This document shows positions 10,838-19,972 of a stretch of DNA of 64,000 bases, piece by piece (positions within the stretch are counted from its first letter, which is position 1; each line of letters opens with the position of its first letter). This stretch comes from Orbaceae bacterium ESL0721. GTDB taxonomy: Bacteria > Pseudomonadota > Gammaproteobacteria > Enterobacterales > Orbaceae. The notes below the pieces were generated by a model. It was given only the letters and a program-made list of their open reading frames with translations, made no database searches and had not been told where the DNA came from. The DNA lies in the NCBI GenBank assembly GCA_029433365.1, contig JAQTHZ010000002.1, forward strand, positions 434,001-498,000, in the 5' to 3' direction. The translations under genes were made by a program, and so were the position numbers.

Positions 10838-11944
10838 ATGAGTAAACTCTATCTTGTTGGTGGTGCAGTTCGGGATAGATTACTCCATTTACCTGTTAAC
10901 GAGCGTGATTGGGTGGTTGTTGGTTCGACCCCTGATGAACTTTTATCACAAGGATATCAGCAAGTAGGTAAAGATTTCCCAGTTTTTCTACACCCTAAAA
11001 CAAAAGAGGAGTATGCCTTAGCACGTACTGAACGCAAATCAGGTCAAGGATACACTGGGTTTATTTGTGATTTTGATAAAACAATCACATTAGAACAAGA
11101 TCTGATTCGGCGTGATCTAACCATTAATGCTATAGCAGAAGATCTTGAAGGTAAACTGCACGATCCTTATCATGGCATTGATGATCTTCATCAAAAAATT
11201 TTACGCCACATCTCCCCCGCCTTTCGTGAAGATCCGCTACGGGTACTACGTGTTGCCCGCTTTGCTGCTCGTTTTCACCATTTAGGTTTTACCATTGCAG
11301 ATGAAACGATGGACTTAATGAGAGAGATTGTTGCTTCAGGCGAAATGGAGGCATTAACTGCTGAACGTGTTTGGCGTGAGACAGAAAAGGCACTATCAAC
11401 CCAAGATCCGCAAATCTACTTTTTAACCCTAAAACATTGCAATGCCTTGCCAATCCTCTTTCCTAACTTAATTTTAACGCCCCCTATTTTGGCAGCTTTA
11501 CAGCAAATTGTGCATTTAACTAATGAGAAAGAGGTACGTTTTGCTGTTTTATGTGCCAAGTTTGAAAGTAGTGAATTAGTTAAGCTGCTCTGTAATAAGA
11601 TAAAAGCACCTAATAGTTATTGCCAAACGGCGATCATGGCGCAAAAATTTATACAAACCGTTATTAATATTAAACAACTTAGTGCAAAAGAGATTCTAAA
11701 TCTACTCAATGCAATTGATGTCTGGCGAAATCCACACCATTTGCAGCAATTAATATTGATAAGTCAAGCCTATTATTGTCAAAAAAAGGGCGACTATTTC
11801 CCTCAGGGCGACTACCTAAATCAAGCTTACCAAATCGCTAAATCGATTAATGTGCAGTTAATTATAAGCCAAGGTTTTACAGGTAAAGATATTAGTAGCC
11901 AGTTACAAAAATCGAGAATAGAGGCGTTATTACGCTATATTTGA
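10838..11944 (+). CDS. cca: CCA-adding tRNA nucleotidyltransferase with a degenerate HD domain
   Basis: Adds or repairs the 3'-CCA of tRNAs. The class II nucleotidyltransferase head is well kept: YLVGGAVRD (residues 5-13), ERDWVVVGST (22-31, where E. coli has DRD, so the first carboxylate is Glu), YALARTERKSGQGYTGF, RRDLTINAIAED and REDPLRVLRVARFAARF. The E. coli enzyme (412 residues) carries an HD phosphohydrolase domain next. Here the product is 368 residues and the stretch bearing HDLGKG and the HHGHG histidines is deleted (VRFAVLC runs straight on to AKFESSELVKLL), with collinear homology resuming afterwards. 2'-phosphatase and phosphodiesterase activities are therefore probably lost. Neighbours are ygiM and a tRNA cluster. 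Confidence 0.95.
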   Translation: MSKLYLVGGAVRDRLLHLPVNERDWVVVGSTPDELLSQGYQQVGKDFPVFLHPKTKEEYALARTERKSGQGYTGFICDFDKTITLEQDLIRRDLTINAIAEDLEGKLHDPYHGIDDLHQKILRHISPAFREDPLRVLRVARFAARFHHLGFTIADETMDLMREIVASGEMEALTAERVWRETEKALSTQDPQIYFLTLKHCNALPILFPNLILTPPILAALQQIVHLTNEKEVRFAVLCAKFESSELVKLLCNKIKAPNSYCQTAIMAQKFIQTVINIKQLSAKEILNLLNAIDVWRNPHHLQQLILISQAYYCQKKGDYFPQGDYLNQAYQIAKSINVQLIISQGFTGKDISSQLQKSRIEALLRYI

Positions 11945-11994
11945 TGGTATCTTAATCAGTTAATAAGATTTTTTAAGATATCTAAAAAAAAGGG

Positions 11995-12023
11995 TTGACG
12001 ATTTGCTCTGACTTAAGCATAAT
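11995..12023 (+). promoter_or_regulatory. Sigma-70 promoter of the tRNA operon
   Basis: TTGACG (11995-12000) and CATAAT (12018-12023) are separated by 17 bases and followed by a GC-rich discriminator (GCGCGTCG), typical of stringently controlled tRNA and rRNA promoters. The first tRNA starts about 30 bases downstream of the expected transcription start. Confidence 0.8.
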
Positions 12024-12060
12024 GCGCGTCGCAGTGTTGGTTATGACGTTGCGAATAAAT

Positions 12061-12137
12061 GGCTACGTAGCTCAGTTGGTTAGAGCACATCACTCATAAT
12101 GATGGGGTCACAGGTTCAAATCCCGTCGTAGCCACCA
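12061..12137 (+). tRNA. tRNA-Met (CAU), elongator
   Basis: 77 nt including encoded CCA. The cloverleaf is complete, the anticodon CAT is at 12095-12097, and the sequence is nearly identical to E. coli metT/metU. First gene of a five-tRNA cluster resembling the E. coli metT-leuW-glnU operon. Confidence 0.97.
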
Positions 12138-12195
12138 TTAAGACTTTCTTTATAATGTCAAATTTATAATAGTAAGTTTTAAGACAACAAACAGT

Positions 12196-12280
12196 GCGGG
12201 TGTGGCGAAATTGGTAGACGCACCAGATTTAGGTTCTGGCGCCGCAAGGTGTGTGAGTTCAAGTCTCTCCACCCGCACCA
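12196..12280 (+). tRNA. tRNA-Leu (UAG)
   Basis: 85 nt including CCA, class II with a long variable arm. Anticodon TAG in loop TTTAGGT, acceptor GCGGGTG/CACCCGC. Closely similar to E. coli leuW. The T stem reads GTGAG/CTCTC, giving a T-T mismatch at the second pair where E. coli has C-G. Confidence 0.95.
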
Positions 12281-12366
12281 CTCTAGTTGTATAAAACGAT
12301 ATCTATATTTTGATGATTTATTATGAGTTCGATAATAAAGAAGCATCTTAATAATTCCCTCTAAAT

Positions 12367-12441
12367 TGGGGTATAGCCAAGCGGTAAGGCAGCGGGTTTT
12401 GATCCCGCCACTCCCAGGTTCGAATCCTGGTACCCCAGCCA
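12367..12441 (+). tRNA. tRNA-Gln (UUG)
   Basis: 75 nt including CCA. Anticodon TTG in loop TTTTGAT, T stem CCAGG/CCTGG fully paired, acceptor starting with the U1-A72 pair typical of glutamine tRNAs. Resembles E. coli glnU/glnW. Confidence 0.96.
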
Positions 12442-12608
12442 TTTAGTCGTCATATATTTGACCGCATTTTCTTACTAATTTTTGTATAGATACTTTCGTA
12501 TATGATATAGATCTATGATATCTATCTTAATATTTATCCTAGTATTTATAATATTTTTTATAAAGGTATTTATTTATAAAAGTATTTATTGCGTTTTTAG
12601 TGATTATC

Positions 12609-12693
12609 GCGGGTATGGCGGAATTGGTAGACGCGCTAGATTCAGGTTCTAGTTCCGAAAGGTGTGCGAGTTCAAATCTCACTACCCGTACCA
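12609..12693 (+). tRNA. tRNA-Leu (CAG)
   Basis: 85 nt including CCA, class II. Anticodon CAG in loop TTCAGGT between CTAGA and TCTAG. Acceptor GCGGGTA/TACCCGT has a G-U pair at 1-72, and the T stem GCGAG/CTCAC has a C-A mismatch at its second pair. 167 bases separate it from the preceding tRNA; that gap is AT-rich and contains no gene I can support. Confidence 0.93.
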
Positions 12694-12772
12694 TCTGTTA
12701 TGAAGTTATTATTATATACTTATTATCATATAGTTATTATCATTATGATAATAAAAAGATTTTATCCTCTTT

Positions 12773-12847
12773 TGGGGTATAGCCAAGCGGTAAGGCAGTG
12801 GATTCTGATTCCACCATTCCAAGGTTCGAATCCTTGTACCCCAGCCA
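12773..12847 (+). tRNA. tRNA-Gln (CUG)
   Basis: 75 nt including CCA. Anticodon CTG in loop TTCTGAT, acceptor TGGGGTA/TACCCCA, T stem AAGG/CCTT paired. It differs from the upstream tRNA-Gln(UUG) mainly in the anticodon arm, suggesting a shared ancestor by duplication. Last tRNA of the cluster. Confidence 0.96.
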
Positions 12848-12929
12848 ATTTAAATTCTCTTTACGTTATCACAATAAAATGCTAGATTGCTGGCGTTGAA
12901 AACTCTTCATCTGTTACTCCAATAAGCTC

Positions 12930-15533
12930 ATGTGCTACGATATTAGTAATGTAAATTATATTGATCGAATAAAAAACAGAGTTACTCGCCTTGCTGAACG
13001 AAAAAGAGAGCGAACGTTAATTGGTATGCCTGATGAATTTCAACGTGTATTTTTATTACTGCCAATCCTATTTCAATATAATCATCCAAGTTTACCAGGT
13101 TATATCGATGATGATGTACCAATTGGTATTGCTAATTATGATATCTTTAACCAAAATTATTATGACTTAAATAGACATAATAATCCTCTAGATATAGCTA
13201 ATATTACTGATATATTAGCTACCCAGTTTCAGATCACATTACCCACACTAACTTCTCCTCAACTTTTAACAAAAATTCCAGAAATCTCTGCTATTTACTC
13301 AATGGGTAGCACCGGATCTATCGGTCAATCTACAGAGTCAGATTTAGATGTCTGGATCTGTATAGAAGAGACATTAACTGAGAAGAGAAAAGCGTTATTA
13401 CTGCAAAAATGCCGTTTAATTGAAGAGTGGGCAGCTCAACAACAGATCCAATTAACGCTATTTTTGGTGGATGTTAATCGATTTATTGAAAAACATCATG
13501 AGTGTTTAATTGGTGAAAATTGTGGCTCAGCCCAACATATGCTGCTACTAGAGGAGTTTTACCGATCCGCCAATCTAATAGCGGGTAAATTACTACTCTG
13601 GTATGCCATTCCAGCTGATTTTACATTTAATGGCACCACTTATACAACATATGATGAGTGTGTCAGTGCATTAGTCTCTAGTGGTCTGCTTAACCGTTCT
13701 GAATGGATTGATTTTGGTTCGCTTATTGGGCTTTCTGCTGCTGAATACTTTGGTGCAGGTTTGTGGCAGCTCTATAAAAGTATCGGTTCCCCTTTTAAAG
13801 CGGTACTTAAAACACTACTACTTGAGGCCTATTCATGGATCTATCCGCGTAACTTTCCTATCGCTTATGAGATGAAGATCTGCATTCAAGAAGCAGGGAG
13901 TAGTGCAATTGAAAAAGAGGAGTGGTATAAGTTTGACTCCTACTACATGCTACTAGAACGAATAACTCACTATCTCAAAGAGATTAATGATTGGGAGCGA
14001 TTGGCGTTAGCAAGAACATGTTTTTATTTAAAGGTGAATGAACCACTCTCAATATCAGTAGAACAGAGCTCATGGCGAAGAGAGATATTGATGCGATTAG
14101 TAACCGATTGGGGTTGGGATTTGCCACTCTTACAAAAATTAGATGCCTATCATAGTTGGAAGATAAGAGAGGTACGCGAGGTACATGAACTGTTATTACA
14201 GGCGATGATGACAGGTTATCGCAATTTACTAAATTTTGGTCGGCGTAATAATCTAGATGCAGTAATAAGTCCTCAGGATCTAGCAGTACTCACTCGCAAA
14301 TTGTATGCAGAATTTGAAGTTTTACCAGGAAAGATCACCACATTAAAACTCAACATCTCTAATAATTTACAAGAGGATTCATTAACTTTTATTCATGTGA
14401 AAGAGGATAGAGTAAATAGAGCTGGTTGGTATGTCTATAATCAGAGACCTAAAATAGACTCCATCATTAGTCATCAATATTTAGAGTATAGTAAATATTT
14501 AGTAAAATTGGTGGGTTGGTGCTATTTTAACGGATTGCTTACTGATGAAACTGAACTGTTTTTTTTCGATGGGGATAGGCAAAACAGCAATAAAATTAAA
14601 AAGCTTATTACGGATTTAAAAAACTATTTTCCGGTTGAAGTAGCGCCAGCTACTGAGGCAGAACTCTCAGGGCCTTGTGAAATTCGTCATCTTGCCATCA
14701 TCCTCAATTTAGAGACCGACCCAACCTCCTCCTTGTCAGATAGTTTTCATAACGAAAATAGTTCATTATTAAATAGCTCATTATTAAATGACAGCGTCTT
14801 AAATTATGGTAAAAAAGAGATCAGTTTAATCGGCTCAATTGATCTCCTCTACCGCAACTCTTGGAATGAGATCAGAGTTCTCCACTTTAGTGGTTCATAC
14901 TCTCTTTTTGAAGCAATTAAAACGTTATTAAACCGGATGCATAAAGATGCTGATCTCCCTGAATCTTTAGAGATCTTTTGTTATAGTGAACTGCTACAGC
15001 AGGAGATTAAAAAGCAGATAAAAGAGCTGATTGATAACTGTATTGAGTTAAGGCTAACAACGACGCAAAATAACTCAACACAGGTTAAACCGCTGCGTAT
15101 TAATGGTTCATCATGGTATCTCTTTTTTGAGCGATTAGGAGTCTCATTTCATCAATTTGCTAATAGTATCGATTTTTATGGTGCCGTCTCAAATAATAAA
15201 GTGCAAGGTCGTGCTCTCAATATATTAGATGAGACAGATGAACTGCCAAAAGAGATCGACAGTATTGCATGTGAGGGGATTATTCAATTCTTCTTTGAAG
15301 ATACGCATGTTGGATTTGATCTCTATATTCTTAATGAACATAATCAAGTTGAAATTTATCGCAACTGCAATGGTAATAAATACAATATGCTAAAAGATAT
15401 CAATAATTTTTATGCACTATCTGATGACCGTTTCAGTTTTGCAACTAGTAGTTCAATCAATTTTAACTTACCACAATTTTATCAAATCAGTTATGATCCA
15501 AATGGTCGCCGTGAAATTTTACCCTTAAATTAA
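12930..15533 (+). CDS. cyaA: Class I adenylate cyclase
   Basis: Makes cAMP for CRP-dependent regulation; in enterobacteria its activity is tuned by phosphorylated EIIA-Glc. The N-terminal catalytic nucleotidyltransferase fold shows YSMGSTGSIGQSTESDLDVWICIE, with the catalytic Ser-Asp-x-Asp, followed by ENCGSAQHMLLLEEFYRSA and EYFGAGLWQLYKSI, all diagnostic of the family. The C-terminal regulatory half is more diverged. 867 residues against 848 in E. coli. The ATG used has no clear Shine-Dalgarno, so the true start could be a few codons later. It directly follows the tRNA cluster by 82 bases. Confidence 0.96.
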   Translation: MCYDISNVNYIDRIKNRVTRLAERKRERTLIGMPDEFQRVFLLLPILFQYNHPSLPGYIDDDVPIGIANYDIFNQNYYDLNRHNNPLDIANITDILATQFQITLPTLTSPQLLTKIPEISAIYSMGSTGSIGQSTESDLDVWICIEETLTEKRKALLLQKCRLIEEWAAQQQIQLTLFLVDVNRFIEKHHECLIGENCGSAQHMLLLEEFYRSANLIAGKLLLWYAIPADFTFNGTTYTTYDECVSALVSSGLLNRSEWIDFGSLIGLSAAEYFGAGLWQLYKSIGSPFKAVLKTLLLEAYSWIYPRNFPIAYEMKICIQEAGSSAIEKEEWYKFDSYYMLLERITHYLKEINDWERLALARTCFYLKVNEPLSISVEQSSWRREILMRLVTDWGWDLPLLQKLDAYHSWKIREVREVHELLLQAMMTGYRNLLNFGRRNNLDAVISPQDLAVLTRKLYAEFEVLPGKITTLKLNISNNLQEDSLTFIHVKEDRVNRAGWYVYNQRPKIDSIISHQYLEYSKYLVKLVGWCYFNGLLTDETELFFFDGDRQNSNKIKKLITDLKNYFPVEVAPATEAELSGPCEIRHLAIILNLETDPTSSLSDSFHNENSSLLNSSLLNDSVLNYGKKEISLIGSIDLLYRNSWNEIRVLHFSGSYSLFEAIKTLLNRMHKDADLPESLEIFCYSELLQQEIKKQIKELIDNCIELRLTTTQNNSTQVKPLRINGSSWYLFFERLGVSFHQFANSIDFYGAVSNNKVQGRALNILDETDELPKEIDSIACEGIIQFFFEDTHVGFDLYILNEHNQVEIYRNCNGNKYNMLKDINNFYALSDDRFSFATSSSINFNLPQFYQISYDPNGRREILPLN

Positions 15534-15653
15534 GTTAATATTTAAAAAAATATCATACTGTAAAAATGTTTTAGGGTTGATCTATTTTTAACTATCGTTT
15601 TTGGATAAATTAATTTTAAATAGCATAATTTATCAAATTTCTATTAAAATAAT

Positions 15654-15681
15654 GGAACTTTTTTATAAATCGTTAATCTAA
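15654..15681 (+). promoter_or_regulatory. Sigma-E promoter of rpoE-rseA-rseB
   Basis: GGAACTT (15654-15660) and TCTAA (15677-15681) are separated by exactly 16 bases, matching the sigma-E consensus of the E. coli rpoE autoregulatory promoter. It lies about 145 bases before rpoE, in the correct orientation. The rest of the 294-base cyaA-rpoE gap is AT-rich and also contains one minus-strand copy of the ACCCTAAAACA word. Confidence 0.85.
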
Positions 15682-15827
15682 CTTACAGCAAGCACTATTA
15701 AAAAAATGTTTTTATATACCTGTTTTGTATATCTGTTTTTGTATGTAAATATACAGAATAAACAAACATTTGAATTAACAAGTTTTAGGCCGGCTGATAG
15801 TAAAAAAATAATGGGGAATGGCCTTAC

Positions 15828-16400
15828 ATGAGTGAACAAGTAACAGACCAAATATTGGTTGATCGCGTGCTAAGTGGCGATAAAAGTGCGTTCAATCTTT
15901 TAGTGGTTCGTTATCAAAGTAGGTTAGCTCATTTAGTCTCCCGTTATGTATCAATGTCTGAAGTACCTGATGTTGTACAAGATACGTTTATAAAAGCTTA
16001 TCGTTCATTAGAGACATTTAAAGGTGAAAGCATTTTTTACACATGGCTATATCGTATCGCCGTAAATACTGCTAAAAACTATTTAACTGCCCAATATCGT
16101 CGGCCACCTGCAACTGATATTGATGTAAATGAAGCAGAAAATTATGGTCATGCTGACTCACTAAAAGATAGTGATAATCCAGAAAATGTAATACTTTCAA
16201 AAGAGATTGAAAATGTCGTATTTGCAACAATCAAATCACTTCCCGAAGATTTAAGAAGGGCTATCACCTTACGAGAGATTGACGGATTAAGTTATGAAGA
16301 GATAGCAGATATGATGAAAACACCTATTGGAACAGTACGTTCACGTATCTCTAGAGCGCGTGAAGCAATTGATGAAAAACTGAAACCATTAATTGGTTAA
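15828..16400 (+). CDS. rpoE: ECF sigma factor RpoE (sigma-E)
   Basis: Sigma factor of the envelope stress response, activated when misfolded outer membrane proteins or LPS defects trigger RseA cleavage. 190 residues with region 2 (DVVQDTFIKAYRSLETFKGESIFYTWLYRIAVNTAKNY split across 2.1-2.4) and region 4 helix-turn-helix (LREIDGLSYEEIADMM, then GTVRSRISRAREAI). Very similar to E. coli RpoE (191 residues). First gene of rpoE-rseA-rseB behind its own sigma-E promoter. Confidence 0.97.
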   Translation: MSEQVTDQILVDRVLSGDKSAFNLLVVRYQSRLAHLVSRYVSMSEVPDVVQDTFIKAYRSLETFKGESIFYTWLYRIAVNTAKNYLTAQYRRPPATDIDVNEAENYGHADSLKDSDNPENVILSKEIENVVFATIKSLPEDLRRAITLREIDGLSYEEIADMMKTPIGTVRSRISRAREAIDEKLKPLIG

Positions 16401-16415
16401 TTGAAGGGATTGATT

Positions 16416-17018
16416 ATGCAATCTACAGTTGAAAAAGAGCAGAAAGAGCGACTCTCCTCGTTTATGGATGGTGAGTTAGCAACCGCTAGTTTTATTGATC
16501 TAATTAATAGAGATGAAAATTTACAAGCGTGTTGGCACCGTTACCATATTGCTCGTGATGCAATGAAGGGTGAATTGCATGATAGTTCTTTAGGATTTGA
16601 CATCTCTCATGCAGTCGCTAATGCAATTGATACCGATTCCAACTATGAGTTAAGAACACAACCAACTCAAGATGATATAACCCCACCTAATTTAGAAAAA
16701 TTAAAGCGTGAATCTAAACGCCTCAATAGTTTTTGGATTCAGATAAAAGATAGTATTGCAAAAATGAGCCAAGTTGGCTTAGCAGCATGCGTCACATTAG
16801 TTATTATTGCTGGCGTACAATACTATCAAGATGAATCAACAAATAGTAATATGCCGATGTTAAATACTGTACCAGTTGGGGTCAATCTTGCACCGGTAGG
16901 TGGCATAGCAGATGAGTCTAAACTTGATGAACAACAGCTATTTGAAAAACGTCAATATGATAAAATTCGACTATTAGTTCAAGACTATGAACTGCAAAAA
17001 CGGTTAAATGCTCACTGA
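16416..17018 (+). CDS. rseA: Anti-sigma-E factor RseA
   Basis: Inner-membrane anti-sigma factor that sequesters RpoE until cleaved by DegS and RseP. I start at the ATG at 16416 (preceded by GAAGGGA) rather than the TTG at 16401. The cytoplasmic domain has RLSSFMDGELAT and CWHRYHIARDAMKGE, like E. coli RseA. A single membrane span follows (VGLAACVTLVIIAGVQYY, about residues 122-140), then a periplasmic tail ending DYELQKRLNAH. At 200 residues the C-terminal tail is slightly shorter than in E. coli (216). It overlaps rseB by 11 bases if rseB starts at 17008. Confidence 0.93.
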   Translation: MQSTVEKEQKERLSSFMDGELATASFIDLINRDENLQACWHRYHIARDAMKGELHDSSLGFDISHAVANAIDTDSNYELRTQPTQDDITPPNLEKLKRESKRLNSFWIQIKDSIAKMSQVGLAACVTLVIIAGVQYYQDESTNSNMPMLNTVPVGVNLAPVGGIADESKLDEQQLFEKRQYDKIRLLVQDYELQKRLNAH

Positions 17019-18054
17019 GATGAAGATTAATAGTAATATAATTAAACAGAGAAAAAAATTATTATTGCCCCTTTTTTCTCTGTTTTTTATACTCTTTTCA
17101 TTACCCCTCTATGCAACTGATACTGAACAGGCGATTACGCTGCTTAATAAAATGAGTAATGCGGTAAAAACGCAAAATTATCAACTCTATTTTGTTACTC
17201 AAGAGAGAGATCAATATGTCACAACTTATCAATATAGCCATTTAGGTAATATTCATTTAGGTAATATCAACGGCGACTCTAAGAGTAACGATTTTTCACA
17301 GAGTGCGAATATGGCACACCTCCTCCATCTAGAGGGTTCTGCAAAAGAGATTATCTTACATAATAATATCACTAGTTATTTCCAACCTGAAAGTGCCTCG
17401 TTTTCAATTAGTAGTCCACGCATTGTTGAAGCTTTCCCTGATGTTGTTTATAACGATTTTAACCGATTGACTGACGTATATGATTTTATTTTATTAGGGA
17501 AGACACGCACCGCAAATCGTAGTGTTCAGTTAGTTAAAATTATTGCCAAAGAGCGGGATCGCTATAGTTACATTATCTGGATTGATGATGAGACCTACCT
17601 ACCTTTAAGGATTGATCTAAATGATCTGAATAATGAGCTTTTGCAACAGATGAAAGTGATTGAGTTAAATCGAAACTTTAATACTAAAAAGATGTTAGAT
17701 TATATCTCAAATCGCACCTACCCAATTCTACTTGCAATCGAAAAAAAGAGTAGTGAGTCTGATGAGTGGCGACTCTCATGGTTGCCGAAAGGATTTAAAG
17801 AGATGGCAGCCTATAATGTCAATTTTTATAACAGTGATATTGCAACCAAACTCTATTCTGATGGTATATTCTCATTTACCGTCAATGTTTCTGATGAAAA
17901 ATCTAACCAATCAAATCAGGTGATAAAGCAAGGTGGCAAAACCATTTTTTCGACAAACCTAAATAGACAAAATATTATTATAATTGGCGACTTACCACTA
18001 ACTACAATTGAACGTATAGCGCAAAGTATTGACAATGTTCAGAAATCGCACTAG
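17008..18054 (+). CDS. rseB: Sigma-E regulatory protein RseB (MucB)
   Basis: Periplasmic protein that binds RseA and protects it from DegS until displaced by LPS signals. 348 residues with a signal peptide (basic KQRKK, then a hydrophobic stretch ending SLPLYA, about residues 1-35), a MucB/RseB lipid-binding N-terminal domain (VKTQNYQLYFVTQERDQYVTTYQ) and a C-terminal domain (WRLSWLPKGFKEM). The start could be the ATG at 17008, overlapping rseA, or that at 17020 just after the rseA stop. rseC, usually next, is missing: lepA follows 90 bases later. Confidence 0.9.
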   Translation: MLTEMKINSNIIKQRKKLLLPLFSLFFILFSLPLYATDTEQAITLLNKMSNAVKTQNYQLYFVTQERDQYVTTYQYSHLGNIHLGNINGDSKSNDFSQSANMAHLLHLEGSAKEIILHNNITSYFQPESASFSISSPRIVEAFPDVVYNDFNRLTDVYDFILLGKTRTANRSVQLVKIIAKERDRYSYIIWIDDETYLPLRIDLNDLNNELLQQMKVIELNRNFNTKKMLDYISNRTYPILLAIEKKSSESDEWRLSWLPKGFKEMAAYNVNFYNSDIATKLYSDGIFSFTVNVSDEKSNQSNQVIKQGGKTIFSTNLNRQNIIIIGDLPLTTIERIAQSIDNVQKSH

Positions 18055-18144
18055 CGTTTTTAATAAGGCTATGCTTAATGGCTATTAATGTGTAGAATGC
18101 CTCATATTTTTTAAACTAGACCTCAATAACGACTGATAAGCATA

Positions 18145-19941
18145 ATGAATAATAACATCCGCAACTTTTCAATTATTGCTCATATTGACCACGGCAAGTC
18201 GACACTCTCTGACCGCATTATCCAGATCTGCGGTGGTTTAAGTGATCGTGAAATGGAAGCCCAAGTTTTAGACTCGATGGATCTTGAGCGTGAGCGTGGT
18301 ATTACCATTAAAGCACAAAGTGTAACGCTTGATTATAAAGCTAAAAATGGTGAAACCTATCAACTTAACTTTATTGATACACCAGGTCATGTTGACTTCT
18401 CCTATGAAGTATCACGCTCACTTGCTGCTTGCGAAGGGGCGCTCTTAGTTGTTGATGCTGGTCAAGGTGTTGAAGCGCAAACATTAGCTAACTGTTATAC
18501 AGCGCTAGATATGAATTTAGAGGTCGTTCCGGTACTGAATAAGATCGATCTACCAGCGGCAGAACCTGAACGTGTATCAGCTGAAATTGAAGACATTGTT
18601 GGTATTGATGCAACAGATGCGGTACGTTGTTCAGCAAAAACAGGTGTAGGTGTAATAGATGTACTTGAACGCCTTGTTAATGAGATTCCACCACCAGAAG
18701 GTGATGAGAATGCACCACTACAGGCACTGATTATTGACTCATGGTTTGATAACTATCTTGGTGTTGTCTCTCTTATCCGAATTAAAAATGGTAAACTCCA
18801 TAAAGGGGATAAGATTAAGGTGATGAGCACTGGTAATACCTATAATGTCGATCGCCTTGGTATTTTTACACCAAAACAGATAGATAAAGAGAGTCTAAAT
18901 TGTGGTGAAGTGGGTTGGGTTGTCTGCGCCATCAAAGATATTTTAGGTGCGCCGGTAGGTGATACCTTAACTTTAGCTCATAATCCAGCGACAGAGCCAC
19001 TCCCCGGTTTTAAGAAAGTCAAACCACAAGTCTATGCTGGACTCTTTCCAACCAGTTCAGATGATTATGAATCATTTCGAGATGCACTCGGTAAATTAAG
19101 CTTAAATGATGCTTCACTCTTTTATGAGCCAGAAAACTCAGGCGCATTAGGGTTTGGTTTTCGTTGCGGTTTCCTTGGTCTACTCCATATGGAGATTATC
19201 CAAGAGCGACTAGAGCGTGAGTATGATCTTGATCTAATCACTACAGCGCCAACTGTTGTCTATGAAGTATTAACGACTACTAACGAAACAATCTATGTTG
19301 ATAGCCCTGCTAAACTCCCAGCAGTGAATAATATTCAAGAGCTACGGGAACCGATTGCTGAGTGTAATATTTTGGTACCGCAAACCTATTTAGGTAACGT
19401 GATTACCTTATGTGTTGAAAAACGTGGTGTGCAGACACATATGGTATACCATGGCAACCAAGTTGCATTAACCTATGAGATTCCAATGAATGAGGTGGTA
19501 TTAGACTTTTTTGATAAACTGAAGTCTACATCACGCGGTTATGCCTCTTTGGACTACAGTTTTAAACGTTTCCAAGTCGCGGATATGGTCCGCTTAGATG
19601 TTTTGATTAACGGTGAACGTGTAGACGCATTAGCGCTAATTACTCATCGTGATAATGCTCCTTACCGAGGACGTGAATTAGTTGAAAAGATGCGCGACCT
19701 TATTCCGCGTCAACAGTTTGATATCGCAATTCAAGCGGCAATTGGTAACCATATTATTGCACGCTCAACAGTTAAACAGCTGCGTAAAAATGTGTTAGCT
19801 AAATGTTATGGTGGCGATGTCAGTCGTAAGAAAAAACTCCTACAGAAGCAGAAAGAGGGTAAAAAACGTATGAAGCAGGTAGGTAATGTTGAACTACCAC
19901 AAGAGGCGTTTTTAGCCATTTTACATGTAGGAAAAGATTAA
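18145..19941 (+). CDS. lepA: Elongation factor 4 (LepA)
   Basis: Ribosome-associated GTPase of the EF-G family. G1 is at residues 12-19 (AHIDHGKST), G2 around [10 protein letters not shown]3 is DTPGHVDF, G4 is NKIDLP, and the C-terminal LepA-specific domain ends [17 protein letters not shown]. 598 residues, the usual length. It follows rseB and precedes lepB as in E. coli, where lepA and lepB are cotranscribed. Confidence 0.98.
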   Translation: MNNNIRNFSIIAHIDHGKSTLSDRIIQICGGLSDREMEAQVLDSMDLERERGITIKAQSVTLDYKAKNGETYQLNFIDTPGHVDFSYEVSRSLAACEGALLVVDAGQGVEAQTLANCYTALDMNLEVVPVLNKIDLPAAEPERVSAEIEDIVGIDATDAVRCSAKTGVGVIDVLERLVNEIPPPEGDENAPLQALIIDSWFDNYLGVVSLIRIKNGKLHKGDKIKVMSTGNTYNVDRLGIFTPKQIDKESLNCGEVGWVVCAIKDILGAPVGDTLTLAHNPATEPLPGFKKVKPQVYAGLFPTSSDDYESFRDALGKLSLNDASLFYEPENSGALGFGFRCGFLGLLHMEIIQERLEREYDLDLITTAPTVVYEVLTTTNETIYVDSPAKLPAVNNIQELREPIAECNILVPQTYLGNVITLCVEKRGVQTHMVYHGNQVALTYEIPMNEVVLDFFDKLKSTSRGYASLDYSFKRFQVADMVRLDVLINGERVDALALITHRDNAPYRGRELVEKMRDLIPRQQFDIAIQAAIGNHIIARSTVKQLRKNVLAKCYGGDVSRKKKLLQKQKEGKKRMKQVGNVELPQEAFLAILHVGKD

Positions 19942-19972
19942 TAATAAATTAATTAGTTAAAGAGGAATCTCA

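Noticed and set aside
10838-11944. cca as a frameshifted pseudogene
   Set aside because: The frame is continuous, homology resumes in the same frame after the missing HD part, and the catalytic head is intact.
12179-12885. Open reading frames across the tRNA cluster
   Set aside because: They run through the cloverleaf genes and reflect the repeated tRNA sequences; no protein homology.
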